Part shown: in pieces, positions 23,767 to 32,741 of the stretch
How the letters are laid out: each line of letters starts with the position of its first letter
Position numbering within the stretch: the first letter of the stretch is position 1
NCBI GenBank assembly: GCA_000751295.2
Contig: CCMO02000001.1
Coordinates: 3,252,615 to 3,316,614, forward strand
Direction: 5' to 3'
DNA from: a bacterium YEK0313
Lineage (GTDB): Bacteria; Pseudomonadota; Alphaproteobacteria; Rhizobiales; Phreatobacteraceae
DNA length: 64,000 nt
Made by a program: the position numbers and the translations under genes
The notes under the pieces: generated by a model
Told to the model about the DNA's origin: nothing
What the model saw: the letters and a program-made list of their open reading frames with translations, nothing else
The model's database searches: none

Positions 23767-24888
23767 ATGACCGGGCTGCCGGCCACTGCCGTCGGCGCAA
23801 TGGGGTTCCTGGTCGGCATGGCCGCTGGCGCCGCCGTGCAGCGGGCGCGGCTGTGCTCGTTCGGCGCGGTGGAGGACGCCCTGGTCGGCCATGACTGGCG
23901 GCGCATGAAGGTGTTCGGCCTGGCGCTTGCCGTCGCGCTCGCCGGCACCCAGCTTCTGGTGATCGCCGGCCTGTTCGAGCCGACCGAGACGACCTATGTG
24001 CCGACCCAGGTCGCTTTTGCCGGCGCCTTCGCCGGCGCGCTAATCTTCGGCATCGGCATGGCGCTGGTCGGCACCTGCGCCTTCGGGTCGCTGGTGCGGC
24101 TCGGCAGCGGCGACCTGCGCAGCCTGTTCGCGCTGATGATCTTCGGCGCGGTGGCCTATGCGACGCTGCGCGGCGTGCTGGCGCGGCCGCGCATCGATTG
24201 GGTCGAGCAGGTGGCGGTGCCGATGCCGGGCGGCAGTCCCAGCGCTCTGCCCGACATTCTCGGTGGCTTTGCCGGGCTCGACCTGCGCCTCGTCCTGACC
24301 CTGCTCGTCGCGGCCGTCCTGATCGGCATTGCGGCGCGTGACCGCCGCCTGTGGCGCGCGCCGCGCCTCGTCACCGCGGGCCTCGTGCTCGGGCTCGGCG
24401 TCATTGCCGGCTGGGTGGCGACCGGCATCGCCGTCGACCTGTTCGACCGGGTCGTGCGGATCCAGAGCCTCACCTTCGTCTCGCCCGTGGCGCGCGGCTT
24501 CTATGCGCTGATGACCGGCGAAGGCACGCTGGCCGATTTCGGCGTGATGAGCGTGCCCGGCGTCGTGGTCGGAGCGACCCTGGCGGCGCTCATGGGCCGC
24601 GAATTCCGCTGGGAAGCCTTCGATGACCAGCGCGAGATGCGCCGCCACCTGGCCGGCGCCGCGCTGATGGGTTTCGGCGGCGTATTGGCCGGCGGCTGCA
24701 CGATTGGGCAGGGGCTGACCGCCGGCTCCCTGATGGCGCTGACCTGGCCGCTGACTGTCGGCGGCATGATCGTCGGCGCCCGCCTCGGTATCGCCATCCT
24801 CGTCGAGGGCTCGGCCATCGACTGGGCGCGCGCCAGCCTCGGCGGCTTTTTCGCCGAGCGCCACGGGCGCAGGCCGCCGGCCGAATAG
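23767..24888 (+). CDS. soxT: YeeE/YedE-family sulfur transporter, SoxT
   Basis: This 373-residue membrane protein has about ten helices and the cysteine-centred pore motifs of the YeeE/YedE family: RARLCSFGAV near the N-terminus, GTCAFGSLVRLGSGDLRS and GGCTIGQGLTAGS. Family members import thiosulfate or related sulfur species. In sox islands the gene beside soxR-soxS is named soxT. GGGGAGG precedes the ATG by a few bases. It is the last sox gene on this strand. Confidence 0.9.
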   Translation: MTGLPATAVGAMGFLVGMAAGAAVQRARLCSFGAVEDALVGHDWRRMKVFGLALAVALAGTQLLVIAGLFEPTETTYVPTQVAFAGAFAGALIFGIGMALVGTCAFGSLVRLGSGDLRSLFALMIFGAVAYATLRGVLARPRIDWVEQVAVPMPGGSPSALPDILGGFAGLDLRLVLTLLVAAVLIGIAARDRRLWRAPRLVTAGLVLGLGVIAGWVATGIAVDLFDRVVRIQSLTFVSPVARGFYALMTGEGTLADFGVMSVPGVVVGATLAALMGREFRWEAFDDQREMRRHLAGAALMGFGGVLAGGCTIGQGLTAGSLMALTWPLTVGGMIVGARLGIAILVEGSAIDWARASLGGFFAERHGRRPPAE

Positions 24889-24965
24889 GCCGGCCGGCGC
24901 TATTGCCGAGGCCGCGATCCAGCGTCAAAATCATGTAAAATTGAACTTCCGAGACCGAGGGCGTG

Positions 24966-25925
24966 ATGGACGCGTTCTTCAGCACCCGCGACACGCCCGC
25001 GCCGGAGCGCAGCCGGCGCTGGCAGGACATGGTGTCGGCGACCTATTTCCCGCTCGACCTGCGCTTTCGCCGGCCCGACACCTTCAGTGGCCAGCTGGTG
25101 CGCTGGAAGCTCGGCCAGGTCTCGCTGTCGCGCCTGACCGCCGATGCGCTGCTCTACCGCCGCACGGCGCAGCATCTGGCCTGCGAGCGGGAGGAGCAAT
25201 ATCTCGTCACCGTGCCAGGTCTCTCCGATGTCGGCTTCCTGCAGGGCGGTCGCGACATCCGCTGCCCGCCGGGCGGGTTCCTGATCGAGCGTGGCCACGA
25301 GCCCTATGAATTCAGCCATGGCGAAGCCAATGACCTCTGGGTGCTGAAGGTGCCCGGCGACGCGCTGCTCGGCCGGCTGCGCATGCCCGAACGCTATTGC
25401 AGCCTGACCTTCGGCGCCGACAGCGGCGCCGGCGGCCTGTTCGCCGATCTCCTGCGTCTCCTTCCGGGCCGCCTGCCGTCCATGACGGCGGACGAACGCA
25501 GCCAGGTCGGCCGCCACCTCGTCGACCTCCTGATCATGGCGGTGGCCGGTGACGAGCGCGCGCTGACGAGCGGCGGCACCACGGTGCGCGCCGCCCATCT
25601 CGCCCGCGTCGAGGCCTATATCCGCGCACATCTCGGCACGCGCGACCTGAGGCCCGACGACATCGCGGCCGCCTGCGGCATCTCGCTGCGCTATCTGCAC
25701 GACCTGTTCCGCGGCACGGGCGAGACCTTGAGCGAGTGGATCCGCAGCCAGCGGCTCTTCGCCTGCCGCGACGCACTCGGCAACCCGGCCGACCGGCGCA
25801 GCATCGCCGAAATCGCCTATGACTGGGGTTTCGGCGACCAGGCCCAGCTGTCGCGGCATTTCCGCGCCCGGTTCGGCGAGACGCCGAGCGATTATCGCAG
25901 CCGCCGGTCGATGGCCGCGCGCTGA
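24966..25925 (+). CDS. AraC-family transcriptional regulator
   Basis: This 319-residue regulator has an N-terminal AraC-binding-like domain (residues about 50-190) and a C-terminal double helix-turn-helix (about 215-315). The latter contains PDDIAAACGISLRYLHDLFR and IAEIAYDWGFGDQAQLSRHF, then RARFGETPSDYR. The ATG at 24966 has GAGG five bases upstream; a GTG three bases earlier is possible. It precedes the hydantoinase/oxoprolinase and permease genes on the same strand by 255 bases, making it their likely activator. Confidence 0.9.
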   Translation: MDAFFSTRDTPAPERSRRWQDMVSATYFPLDLRFRRPDTFSGQLVRWKLGQVSLSRLTADALLYRRTAQHLACEREEQYLVTVPGLSDVGFLQGGRDIRCPPGGFLIERGHEPYEFSHGEANDLWVLKVPGDALLGRLRMPERYCSLTFGADSGAGGLFADLLRLLPGRLPSMTADERSQVGRHLVDLLIMAVAGDERALTSGGTTVRAAHLARVEAYIRAHLGTRDLRPDDIAAACGISLRYLHDLFRGTGETLSEWIRSQRLFACRDALGNPADRRSIAEIAYDWGFGDQAQLSRHFRARFGETPSDYRSRRSMAAR

Positions 25926-26180
25926 AGCGGCACTGCACGGATCGCCAAGGGATCGTTCCCGGGCAGACAAGACCGCGTCCCGCACAGCCTTAAGCTCGGG
26001 TCTCAAGCATCCTCAACAGATGCGACGGCGGAACCCATCCGCCGGGAGACAAACGCCAGAGGGTTTTCGGGACGTCGGTGCGACGGCAGGGCTGAGGCCG
26101 GCCGCGGCGCGCGTCCGCCTGCGCGGCAGGCGGCGCCGGCACATCCCGCCGACCTGATGGCGCCGATCAGCGAGGCCATC

Positions 26181-27929
26181 ATGACCCCCGAAGCCGTCGA
26201 TCCGATCACCCTGTCCGTGGTGCGCGGCGTCCTGGAGACCACCCAGCGCGAAATGACCCTGGCGCTGGAGAAGACCGCGCGCTCCAGCGTGTTCAACCTT
26301 GCCCACGACTATTCGACGGCACTGTTCGATGCCAAGCCCGAAATGATCCTGCAAGGCCAGGACATTCCGATCCATCTCGGCTCGCTGATCCCCGCCATGA
26401 AGGCCGTCGCCGGCTTCTTCGGCGACGACATCAACGAGGGCGACCTGATCCTGCACAACGACCCGGCCTATGCCGGCAGCCACATCATCGACACCTGCAT
26501 GTACAAGCCGGTGTTCTATCGCGGCGAGCTGGTGTTCTGGACCGTCTGCAAGGGCCACCTGACCGATATCGGCGGCCCGGTGCCCGCCGGCTACAATCCG
26601 GCGGCGACCGAAATCTATGCCGAGGGCCTGCGCATCCCCCCGGTCAAGATCTGGGACCGCGGCAAGCCGCGCCACGACGTGCTGAACCTGCTGCTCACCA
26701 ACATGCGGGCGCGCCGCGACCAGGAGGGCGATTTCAACGCCCTGATCGGCGCCTGCCAGGTGGGCGAGCGCAATCTCCTCGCCCTCATCGAGAAATACGG
26801 CCTCGCTGCGGTGAAAGGCTGCATCGGCGAGCTTCTGGACATGGCCGACCGGCAGATGCGGACGCTGATCCGCGCGGTGCCTGACGGCCGCTACCAGGGC
26901 ACGGCGATCCTGGAGGATGCCGGCCACGGCTTCGGCGACTTCGAGATCTCCGCCACCGTGACGATCAAGGACGACACCTGCCACATCGCCATATCGAGCC
27001 CGCCGCAGGTGCCCTATTTCATCAATTCCTACGAGGGCAATTCGTATTCGGGCGTCTATCTCGGCCTGATGATGTTCGCCCAGCTGCCGCCGCCCTACAA
27101 TGAAGGGCTCTACCGCTGCGTCAGCGTCGACATGGGCCCGAAGGGCACGCTGTGCAATGCACGCGAGCCGGCGCCGCACATGAACTGCACGACGACGCCG
27201 ATGGAAACCCTGACCGATGCCGTCCGGCTCGCCTTCGAGCAGGCCGCGCCGGCCAAGGTCAGCGCCTCCTGGGGCCATGCCAATGGCTGCAACATTGCCG
27301 GCCGGGACACGCGCCACGACGAGGAATATGTCACCATGGTCCTGGCCTCGATCATATCGGGCGCCGGCGCGACGCCGCAGCAGGACGGCTGGCACGCCTG
27401 CGGGCCGGAATGCTGCTTCGGTGCGCTGACCTCGGGCGACATCGAGCTCCTGGAATATTCCTATCCCGTGATCATCCATCGCTACGGCCTGATCACCGAT
27501 TCCGGCGGCGCCGGCGCCTATCGCGGCGGCTCGGGCACCTGTTGGGAGGTCGAGCCGCTCGACAAGCCGATGACCTTCATCTCGTTCGGAGAGGGCCGTC
27601 GCATTCCCGCCATGGGCGCGGCCGGCGCCCGCTCGGCGCTCGTCGAGCCGAAGGTGGGCCGCATCGAGATCCGGCGAGGCGACGCGGTCGAGGTGATCCG
27701 CAAAAACGTCATCGAGACCATCCGGCCCGGCGAACGCGCCGCCAACTTCAATCCGGGCGGCGGCGGCTATGGCGATCCCTTCACCCGGCCGGTCGAGAAG
27801 GTCGTCGACGACCTGAAGAACGGCCTGGTCTCGGTGGAGGGCGCGCGCGCCGACTACGGCGTCGTCGTCACCGATGCCGCGGCGCTGACTGTCGACCACG
27901 AGGCGACACGCCGGCTGCGCGCCCGCTGA
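26181..27929 (+). CDS. hyuB: Hydantoinase B/oxoprolinase subunit
   Basis: This 582-residue protein is the B subunit of an ATP-dependent amide-ring hydrolase of the hydantoinase/5-oxoprolinase/acetone-carboxylase superfamily. Signatures are DPITLSVVRGVLETTQREM at the start, FNLAHDYSTALFD, DLILHNDPAYAGSHIIDTC, GHLTDIGGPVPAGYNP and the glycine-rich end FNPGGGGYGDPFTRPVE. The ATG at 26181 has GAGG five bases upstream; the ATG at 26157 has none. It is followed after 42 bases by the A subunit. The true substrate (hydantoin, oxoproline or another cyclic amide) is not fixed by sequence. Confidence 0.9.
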   Translation: MTPEAVDPITLSVVRGVLETTQREMTLALEKTARSSVFNLAHDYSTALFDAKPEMILQGQDIPIHLGSLIPAMKAVAGFFGDDINEGDLILHNDPAYAGSHIIDTCMYKPVFYRGELVFWTVCKGHLTDIGGPVPAGYNPAATEIYAEGLRIPPVKIWDRGKPRHDVLNLLLTNMRARRDQEGDFNALIGACQVGERNLLALIEKYGLAAVKGCIGELLDMADRQMRTLIRAVPDGRYQGTAILEDAGHGFGDFEISATVTIKDDTCHIAISSPPQVPYFINSYEGNSYSGVYLGLMMFAQLPPPYNEGLYRCVSVDMGPKGTLCNAREPAPHMNCTTTPMETLTDAVRLAFEQAAPAKVSASWGHANGCNIAGRDTRHDEEYVTMVLASIISGAGATPQQDGWHACGPECCFGALTSGDIELLEYSYPVIIHRYGLITDSGGAGAYRGGSGTCWEVEPLDKPMTFISFGEGRRIPAMGAAGARSALVEPKVGRIEIRRGDAVEVIRKNVIETIRPGERAANFNPGGGGYGDPFTRPVEKVVDDLKNGLVSVEGARADYGVVVTDAAALTVDHEATRRLRAR

Positions 27930-27971
27930 ACGCCGTCCGCTTTTCCCAGATCCGTCTTCAGAGGCACTGCC

Positions 27972-30050
27972 ATGACCACCACTTTTCGCCTCGGCGTCGA
28001 TGCCGGCGGGACCTTCACCGACTTCGTACTGGCCGACGACAGCGGCAAGACCCGCCTCTACAAGGCCCTGTCGACCCCTGACGATCCGACCCGCGCCATC
28101 GAGAACGGCCTGAAGCTGATCGCCGAGGATCTTCGGATGTCGCCGCGGCAGATCGTGTCGCAATGCGATCTCTGCATCAACGGCACGACGGTCGGCCTCA
28201 ATGCGCTGATCCAGCTCAAGGGCGCGAAGACCGGGCTGATCTGCACGGCCGGACACGAGGATTCGATCGAGATCCGGCTCGGCCACAAGGAGGACGGCTA
28301 TCGCTACGACCCGAACTATCCGCCGGCGCCCATGCTCGCGCCGCGCCATCTGCGCCGCGGCGTGCGCGAGCGGGTGATTTCGTCGGGCGAGGTGCGCACC
28401 GCGCTGCACGAGGCGGACGTGCGGGCGGCTTGCGAACTGTTCGCCCGCGAGGGCGTCGAGAGCATCGCCATCTCGTTCGTCTGGTCGGTGCTGAACCCGG
28501 CCCACGAGCAGCGCGCGGCGGAGATCGTCCGCGAGATGCTGCCCGATGTCGTGCTGACGATCGGCAGCGAGCTCTATCCGCAGGCCCGCGAATATACCCG
28601 CACCTCCACCGCGGTGACCAACGCCTATCTCGCGCCGATCATGAAGCGCTACGTCGACGCGGTGGACGCCTATTTCCGATCGCTCGGCGCGACCCAGCCG
28701 GTCCGCTATTTCCAGTCGAACGGCGGGCTCGCGGTCGGCGAGATCGTCAGCGGCCGCGCGGTCTATGCGATCAATTCGGGCCCGGCCTCGGCGCCGCAGG
28801 CCGGCACCTTCGTCGCCGAGCCCTTCGGCCGGCACAATGTCATCACCGTCGACATGGGCGGCACCTCATTCGACATCACGCTGACCAAGGACGGCCGCAC
28901 CAATCTGAACAAGAACACCGATTTCCTGCGCTATCGCATCGGCGTGCCGATGATCCAGGTCGAGACCCTCGGCGCCGGCGGCGGCTCGATCGGCTGGATC
29001 GACGGCATGGGCCTGCTGCAGATGGGACCGCAGAGCGCCGGCGCCAAGCCGGGGCCGGCCTGCTACGGCCGCGGCGGCACCGAGCCGACCGTCTCGGACG
29101 CCAATCTGGTGCTCGGCTATCTCAATCCGGGCGGCCTGCTGGACGGCCGCATGCCGCTCGACAAGCAGGCCGCGCGGGAGGCGATCCGGGTCCGGATCGC
29201 CGAGCCGCTCGGCATTTCGGTCGAGCGCGCCGCCTATGGCATGTTCACGATCGTCAACAACAATATGGTCAACGGCATCCGGCGCGTTTCGGTCGAGCGC
29301 GGCTACGATCCGCGCGATTTCGTCCTGGTCGGGGCAGGGGGCGCGACCGCCGCGCATATCACGGCACTCGCCCGCGAGATGGACATCGACACCATCATCC
29401 TGCCCAAGCTCGCCTCCGGGCTCTGCGCCTTCGGCCAGATCATTTCCGACGTCAAATACAACTACATGGCGACCTGTCCGGTCAGGCTCGACAGCGCCGC
29501 CGCCTATGCCAGGATCGACGGCCTGTTCCGTGAGCTGGAAGCCAAGGGCACGGCCGACCTCACGGCCGACGGCTTCGCGCGCGACCGCATTTCCGCCCGC
29601 CGCAGCCTCGACATGCGCTATGTCGGGCAGGTGCACGAATGCACCGTCGACATCGAGAGCTTCACGATCGATGAGAGCACGATCGAGCGGGTGAAGGATG
29701 CGTTCCACGCCCGGCATGCCGAGCTCTACACCTATAGCGAGCGGCACAATCCGGTCGAGGTGGTCAATATCGAGAGCACCCTGTTCGGCCATATCGACAG
29801 GCCGAAGCCGCCGCGGCTCGGCGAAGGCGCCGCCGCCGAAGCGGCCATCAAGGAGCACCGGCCGCTGATCTTTTCCGCAGATGGCGAGGCCCGGGAGGCA
29901 CCGGTTTATGACGGCGCAAGGCTCGGGGCGGGCGCGAGCCTCACCGGCCCGGCGGTCATCGAGGAGCCGACCACGACGATCGTGGTCGAGCCGGGGTGGA
30001 CTGCGCGCGTCGACGTCAGCGGCAGCTACATCCTGACGCGCCAGCGCTGA
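27972..30050 (+). CDS. hyuA: Hydantoinase A/oxoprolinase ATP-binding subunit
   Basis: This 692-residue subunit has the ATP-grasping actin-like fold. It opens with the phosphate-binding motif FRLGVDAGGTFTDFVLADD and holds a second nucleotide motif, VITVDMGGTSFDITL, near residue 297. GAGGGSIGWIDGMGLLQMGP, GPACYGRGGTEPTVSDANLV and ERGYDPRDFVLVGAGGA are further family hallmarks. It would activate the ring amide by phosphorylation, with subunit B completing hydrolysis. Its partner gene is immediately upstream, and an NCS1 permease follows 211 bases downstream. Confidence 0.92.
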   Translation: MTTTFRLGVDAGGTFTDFVLADDSGKTRLYKALSTPDDPTRAIENGLKLIAEDLRMSPRQIVSQCDLCINGTTVGLNALIQLKGAKTGLICTAGHEDSIEIRLGHKEDGYRYDPNYPPAPMLAPRHLRRGVRERVISSGEVRTALHEADVRAACELFAREGVESIAISFVWSVLNPAHEQRAAEIVREMLPDVVLTIGSELYPQAREYTRTSTAVTNAYLAPIMKRYVDAVDAYFRSLGATQPVRYFQSNGGLAVGEIVSGRAVYAINSGPASAPQAGTFVAEPFGRHNVITVDMGGTSFDITLTKDGRTNLNKNTDFLRYRIGVPMIQVETLGAGGGSIGWIDGMGLLQMGPQSAGAKPGPACYGRGGTEPTVSDANLVLGYLNPGGLLDGRMPLDKQAAREAIRVRIAEPLGISVERAAYGMFTIVNNNMVNGIRRVSVERGYDPRDFVLVGAGGATAAHITALAREMDIDTIILPKLASGLCAFGQIISDVKYNYMATCPVRLDSAAAYARIDGLFRELEAKGTADLTADGFARDRISARRSLDMRYVGQVHECTVDIESFTIDESTIERVKDAFHARHAELYTYSERHNPVEVVNIESTLFGHIDRPKPPRLGEGAAAEAAIKEHRPLIFSADGEAREAPVYDGARLGAGASLTGPAVIEEPTTTIVVEPGWTARVDVSGSYILTRQR

Positions 30051-30261
30051 CCGGCCGGCGGCCCGGAACCACGGCCATCTCCTGACGGCGCGGCCTGCCG
30101 CGCCCGATGCCGGCGAAGCGCGATCCGCTCCGCCGGACCTGCCCCGCGGACGCCGGCCTCGGCATGCGTCCCGCGGGGACCCCCGATCGCCCGATGCTCC
30201 GGCGCCTACCGCCGGCTCGGCGCAACAACAAAGACAATCACCTCAAGGGAGACCCAAGGCC

Positions 30262-31626
30262 ATGGCCGGAACCATCACGCGCGCCGACGCGCCAGCCGAG
30301 ACGTCGGATTTCTCGGCAATTGCCGTACCCGCCAATGCCCGCATGCGGCGCTGGCCGCTCACCATGGCCTGGTGGGCGGTATGCAGCGCCATGTTCTACA
30401 TCGTGGTCGCGGCGACGCTGGCCTTGAATTTCGGCACCCGCAACGCGCTCATCGGCATGGTCCTGTCGGTGATCGTCTACGGCGCCGTCAACGCCGTGCT
30501 CAGCCGCTACGCCATCCGCACCGGCCTGTCGGTGGCGCTGTTCTCGCGCATCCTGTTCGGCAATGTCGGCGCCGCCATCGCGACCCTGATCTTCTTTGCC
30601 ACCGCCATCTATTACGCCGTCTTCGAGGGTTCGGTCATCGCCGTCGCGATCTCCACCGTCTTCCCGTCGATCTCCTATCCCATCGCCGCGCTGATCGTGG
30701 TCGCCTACAGCGTCCCGCTGATCTTCGGCAGCATCCAGACCTGGCTCGACAAATTCAACGGCGTGCTGCTGCCCTTCTACATCGCCGGCCTCGTCGCCGC
30801 CGTCGCCTTCGCCATCGGCTCCTACGGCTACAGCAATGCCTGGCTCAGCTTCGGACCGGCCGGCGGGTCGCCCGCGAACGGCTGGTGGGATTGCTTCGTC
30901 TATTATATGGGCGTGTGGATCCTGATGATGTTCACCTTCGACTATGCCCGGTTCGGTCGCGAGGAGGACGCCGACTATCACGCGCGCGTCAATTTCGGCG
31001 CGCCGTTCTATCTCGTCACCTTCCTGATCAACGGCGTGGTCGGCATCTTTCTCGCCGCGACCATCCCAGTCGATGGCGCGGTGAGCGAAGTGTCCGTGGT
31101 TCTCGCGCTGCTCAAGCTGATGGGTCTTGCCGGTCTCGTCTTCGTCTGGGTGTCGCAGACGCGCATCAACACCGCCAACTATTACCTCGCCGCGACCAAT
31201 ATGGAGGCCTTCGTCGCCCAGCTCACCGGCCTCAATGCCGGCAAGCTCGTCTTCGCCTTCGTGGTCGGCGCCATCGTCTACGTCCTGATGCTCGCCAATG
31301 TCTTCCACTACATCCTGCAGGCGCTCGCCTATCAGGGCATCTTCGTCGTCGCCTGGGTCGGCATCGCGCTCGCGCACATCCTGACCGGCGCCTATGACCG
31401 GCTGTTCGGCGCGACGATCGAATATCGCGCCGAGCACATTCCGGCCTTCAACCCTTGCGGCCTCGTCGCCTGGTTCGGCGCGACCGCGCTCGGCATCGTG
31501 CTGCTCAATGCCGGGGCCGGCTATGCGAGCTTCTCGGCACCGGCGACGGCGCTCGCGGCGGCCGGCCTCTACGCCGGGCTGCTGACCTTCGCGCGGCCGG
31601 GCTGGTTCGTCTCGCGGCCCACGTGA
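30262..31626 (+). CDS. NCS1-family cytosine/allantoin/hydantoin permease
   Basis: This 454-residue, 12-helix inner-membrane symporter is of the NCS1 family. Recognisable parts are NARMRRWPLTMAWWAVCSAM at the first segment, YAIRTGLSVALFSRILFGNV, WLDKFNGVLLPFYIAGL and FVWVSQTRINTANYYLAATN, which resemble CodB and Mhp1-like transporters. The N-terminus to about residue 30 is hydrophilic. Placement after the hydantoinase subunits suggests uptake of their cyclic-amide substrate. The 211-base gap before it holds no recognised gene. Confidence 0.88.
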   Translation: MAGTITRADAPAETSDFSAIAVPANARMRRWPLTMAWWAVCSAMFYIVVAATLALNFGTRNALIGMVLSVIVYGAVNAVLSRYAIRTGLSVALFSRILFGNVGAAIATLIFFATAIYYAVFEGSVIAVAISTVFPSISYPIAALIVVAYSVPLIFGSIQTWLDKFNGVLLPFYIAGLVAAVAFAIGSYGYSNAWLSFGPAGGSPANGWWDCFVYYMGVWILMMFTFDYARFGREEDADYHARVNFGAPFYLVTFLINGVVGIFLAATIPVDGAVSEVSVVLALLKLMGLAGLVFVWVSQTRINTANYYLAATNMEAFVAQLTGLNAGKLVFAFVVGAIVYVLMLANVFHYILQALAYQGIFVVAWVGIALAHILTGAYDRLFGATIEYRAEHIPAFNPCGLVAWFGATALGIVLLNAGAGYASFSAPATALAAAGLYAGLLTFARPGWFVSRPT

Positions 31627-31673
31627 AAATGCGCCGCCGGGGGGCCGCATCATGAACCGGCCCTCTGACGGCG

Positions 31674-32606
31674 TCAGGCCGCCGGCACGAACCGATAGGC
31701 CGTGCCGGCGCGCTCGACACGGCCGAGCCCGCCGCCCGGCAGGTGATAGGTCGCGACCAGCGTCCGCTCCTGGGCGAGCCGGTCGGCGAGCTGGCGGCGT
31801 GTCGCGGAGGCCCGTTCCGGGTCCTGGTCGAAGGCGGTCGCCCATTCCGGGTGCCGGAACGACAGGTGCCGGTGGGTGAAGACATCGCCGAGGATCATGA
31901 GATTGCCCGATCCGGCGGCGACCGCATAGGACACGTGGCCCGGTGAATGGCCCGCCGTGTCGATCGCGGTGATGCCCGCCACGATCTCGGCCCCCGGCCG
32001 GAACCGGTTGAGTTGCGGCTCCAGCGCCTTCAGCACCCGCTGGGCACCGGCGGCGAAGGCGTGGCGCTCCTCGGGCAGGCGGGCGAAGACGTCGGCCGCG
32101 GTCCAGAACGCCCATTCGGCCTCGGCGATATGATAGGTCGCGTTCGGATAGGCCGGCGTGTCGAAATCGTCGAGCGCGCCCCAGAGATGGTCCGGATGGG
32201 CGTGGGTGAACAGGACCTGCGTCACGGCGGCCGGGTCGAGCCCGGCGCCTTCCGCGGCCTGCGGCAGGCGGCCGGTGCTCGGCAGGAAATTGCGCCCCGC
32301 GCCGCAATCGAACATGACCACCTCGCGGCCGAGCGCCAGGACCGGCACGTTGAGCGCATTCTGGTTGACCGCGACCACCGGCCCCGCTTCGGCGAGCGCC
32401 GCCCGCAGCACGTCGGGCTGCACGTCGCGCACGAGCTGGGTGATCGGCGTGCTGATCGAGCCGTCGGAGAGGATCTGCAACGCGGCATCGCCGACCTTGG
32501 CCGTCGCGATCGCCTGGGCGCGCGCCGTGCCGGGCAGGGCCAGCGACAGGGCCGCGCCGACGAACAGGCGGCGATCGAGATTCGACATTTCGGCCTGGCT
32601 GGTCAT
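31674..32606 (-). CDS. Exported metallo-beta-lactamase-fold hydrolase
   Basis: This 310-residue protein has a twin-arginine-like signal (SNLDRRLFVGAALSLALPG) and an MBL-fold catalytic domain. The zinc motif lies in QVLFTHAHPDHLWGALDDF, further metal ligands in DTAGHSPGHVSYAV and GDVFTHRHLSF. The overall layout resembles quorum-lactonase and other small-molecule MBL hydrolases, but the substrate is unknown. The ATG at 32606 follows GGAG at five bases; an internal ATG at 32588 would give a shorter signal. It converges with the permease gene. Confidence 0.88.
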   Translation of the reverse strand: MTSQAEMSNLDRRLFVGAALSLALPGTARAQAIATAKVGDAALQILSDGSISTPITQLVRDVQPDVLRAALAEAGPVVAVNQNALNVPVLALGREVVMFDCGAGRNFLPSTGRLPQAAEGAGLDPAAVTQVLFTHAHPDHLWGALDDFDTPAYPNATYHIAEAEWAFWTAADVFARLPEERHAFAAGAQRVLKALEPQLNRFRPGAEIVAGITAIDTAGHSPGHVSYAVAAGSGNLMILGDVFTHRHLSFRHPEWATAFDQDPERASATRRQLADRLAQERTLVATYHLPGGGLGRVERAGTAYRFVPAA

Positions 32607-32695
32607 CTCGGCTCCACGGGCGGCTGGGATATGAGGCAGCCTATCGGGTCGCGCCGGCCTGTCCATGGCCAAGCTGGCAGTCAAGCCATGTCAGC

Positions 32696-32712
32696 CACGT
32701 GACTTTTAATCA
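32696..32712 (+). repeat. 17-base copy of the tRNA-Lys anticodon arm
   Basis: CACGTGACTTTTAATCA at 32696-32712 is identical to the anticodon-arm stretch of the tRNA-Lys gene. The tRNA lies on the opposite strand, so on the plus strand the two copies form an inverted repeat (32696-32712 and 34081-34097) that brackets the IS481-family element. Homology beyond the 17 bases is poor. Confidence 0.7.
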
Positions 32713-32741
32713 CGTTCGTCAGTATCGGGAGATGAGCGGCC

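Noticed and set aside
26013..28835. A 940-codon open frame on the minus strand opposite hyuB and hyuA
   Set aside because: It is antisense to a gene with clear family motifs, and its translation is rich in Arg, Asp, His and Ala with no domain. Long antisense frames are expected in high-GC DNA.
32696..32712. A truncated second tRNA-Lys gene or a plain attL/attR pair
   Set aside because: Only the anticodon arm is present, with no acceptor or T-arm. The copy is inverted relative to the real tRNA, so it does not fit a simple attachment-site pair.
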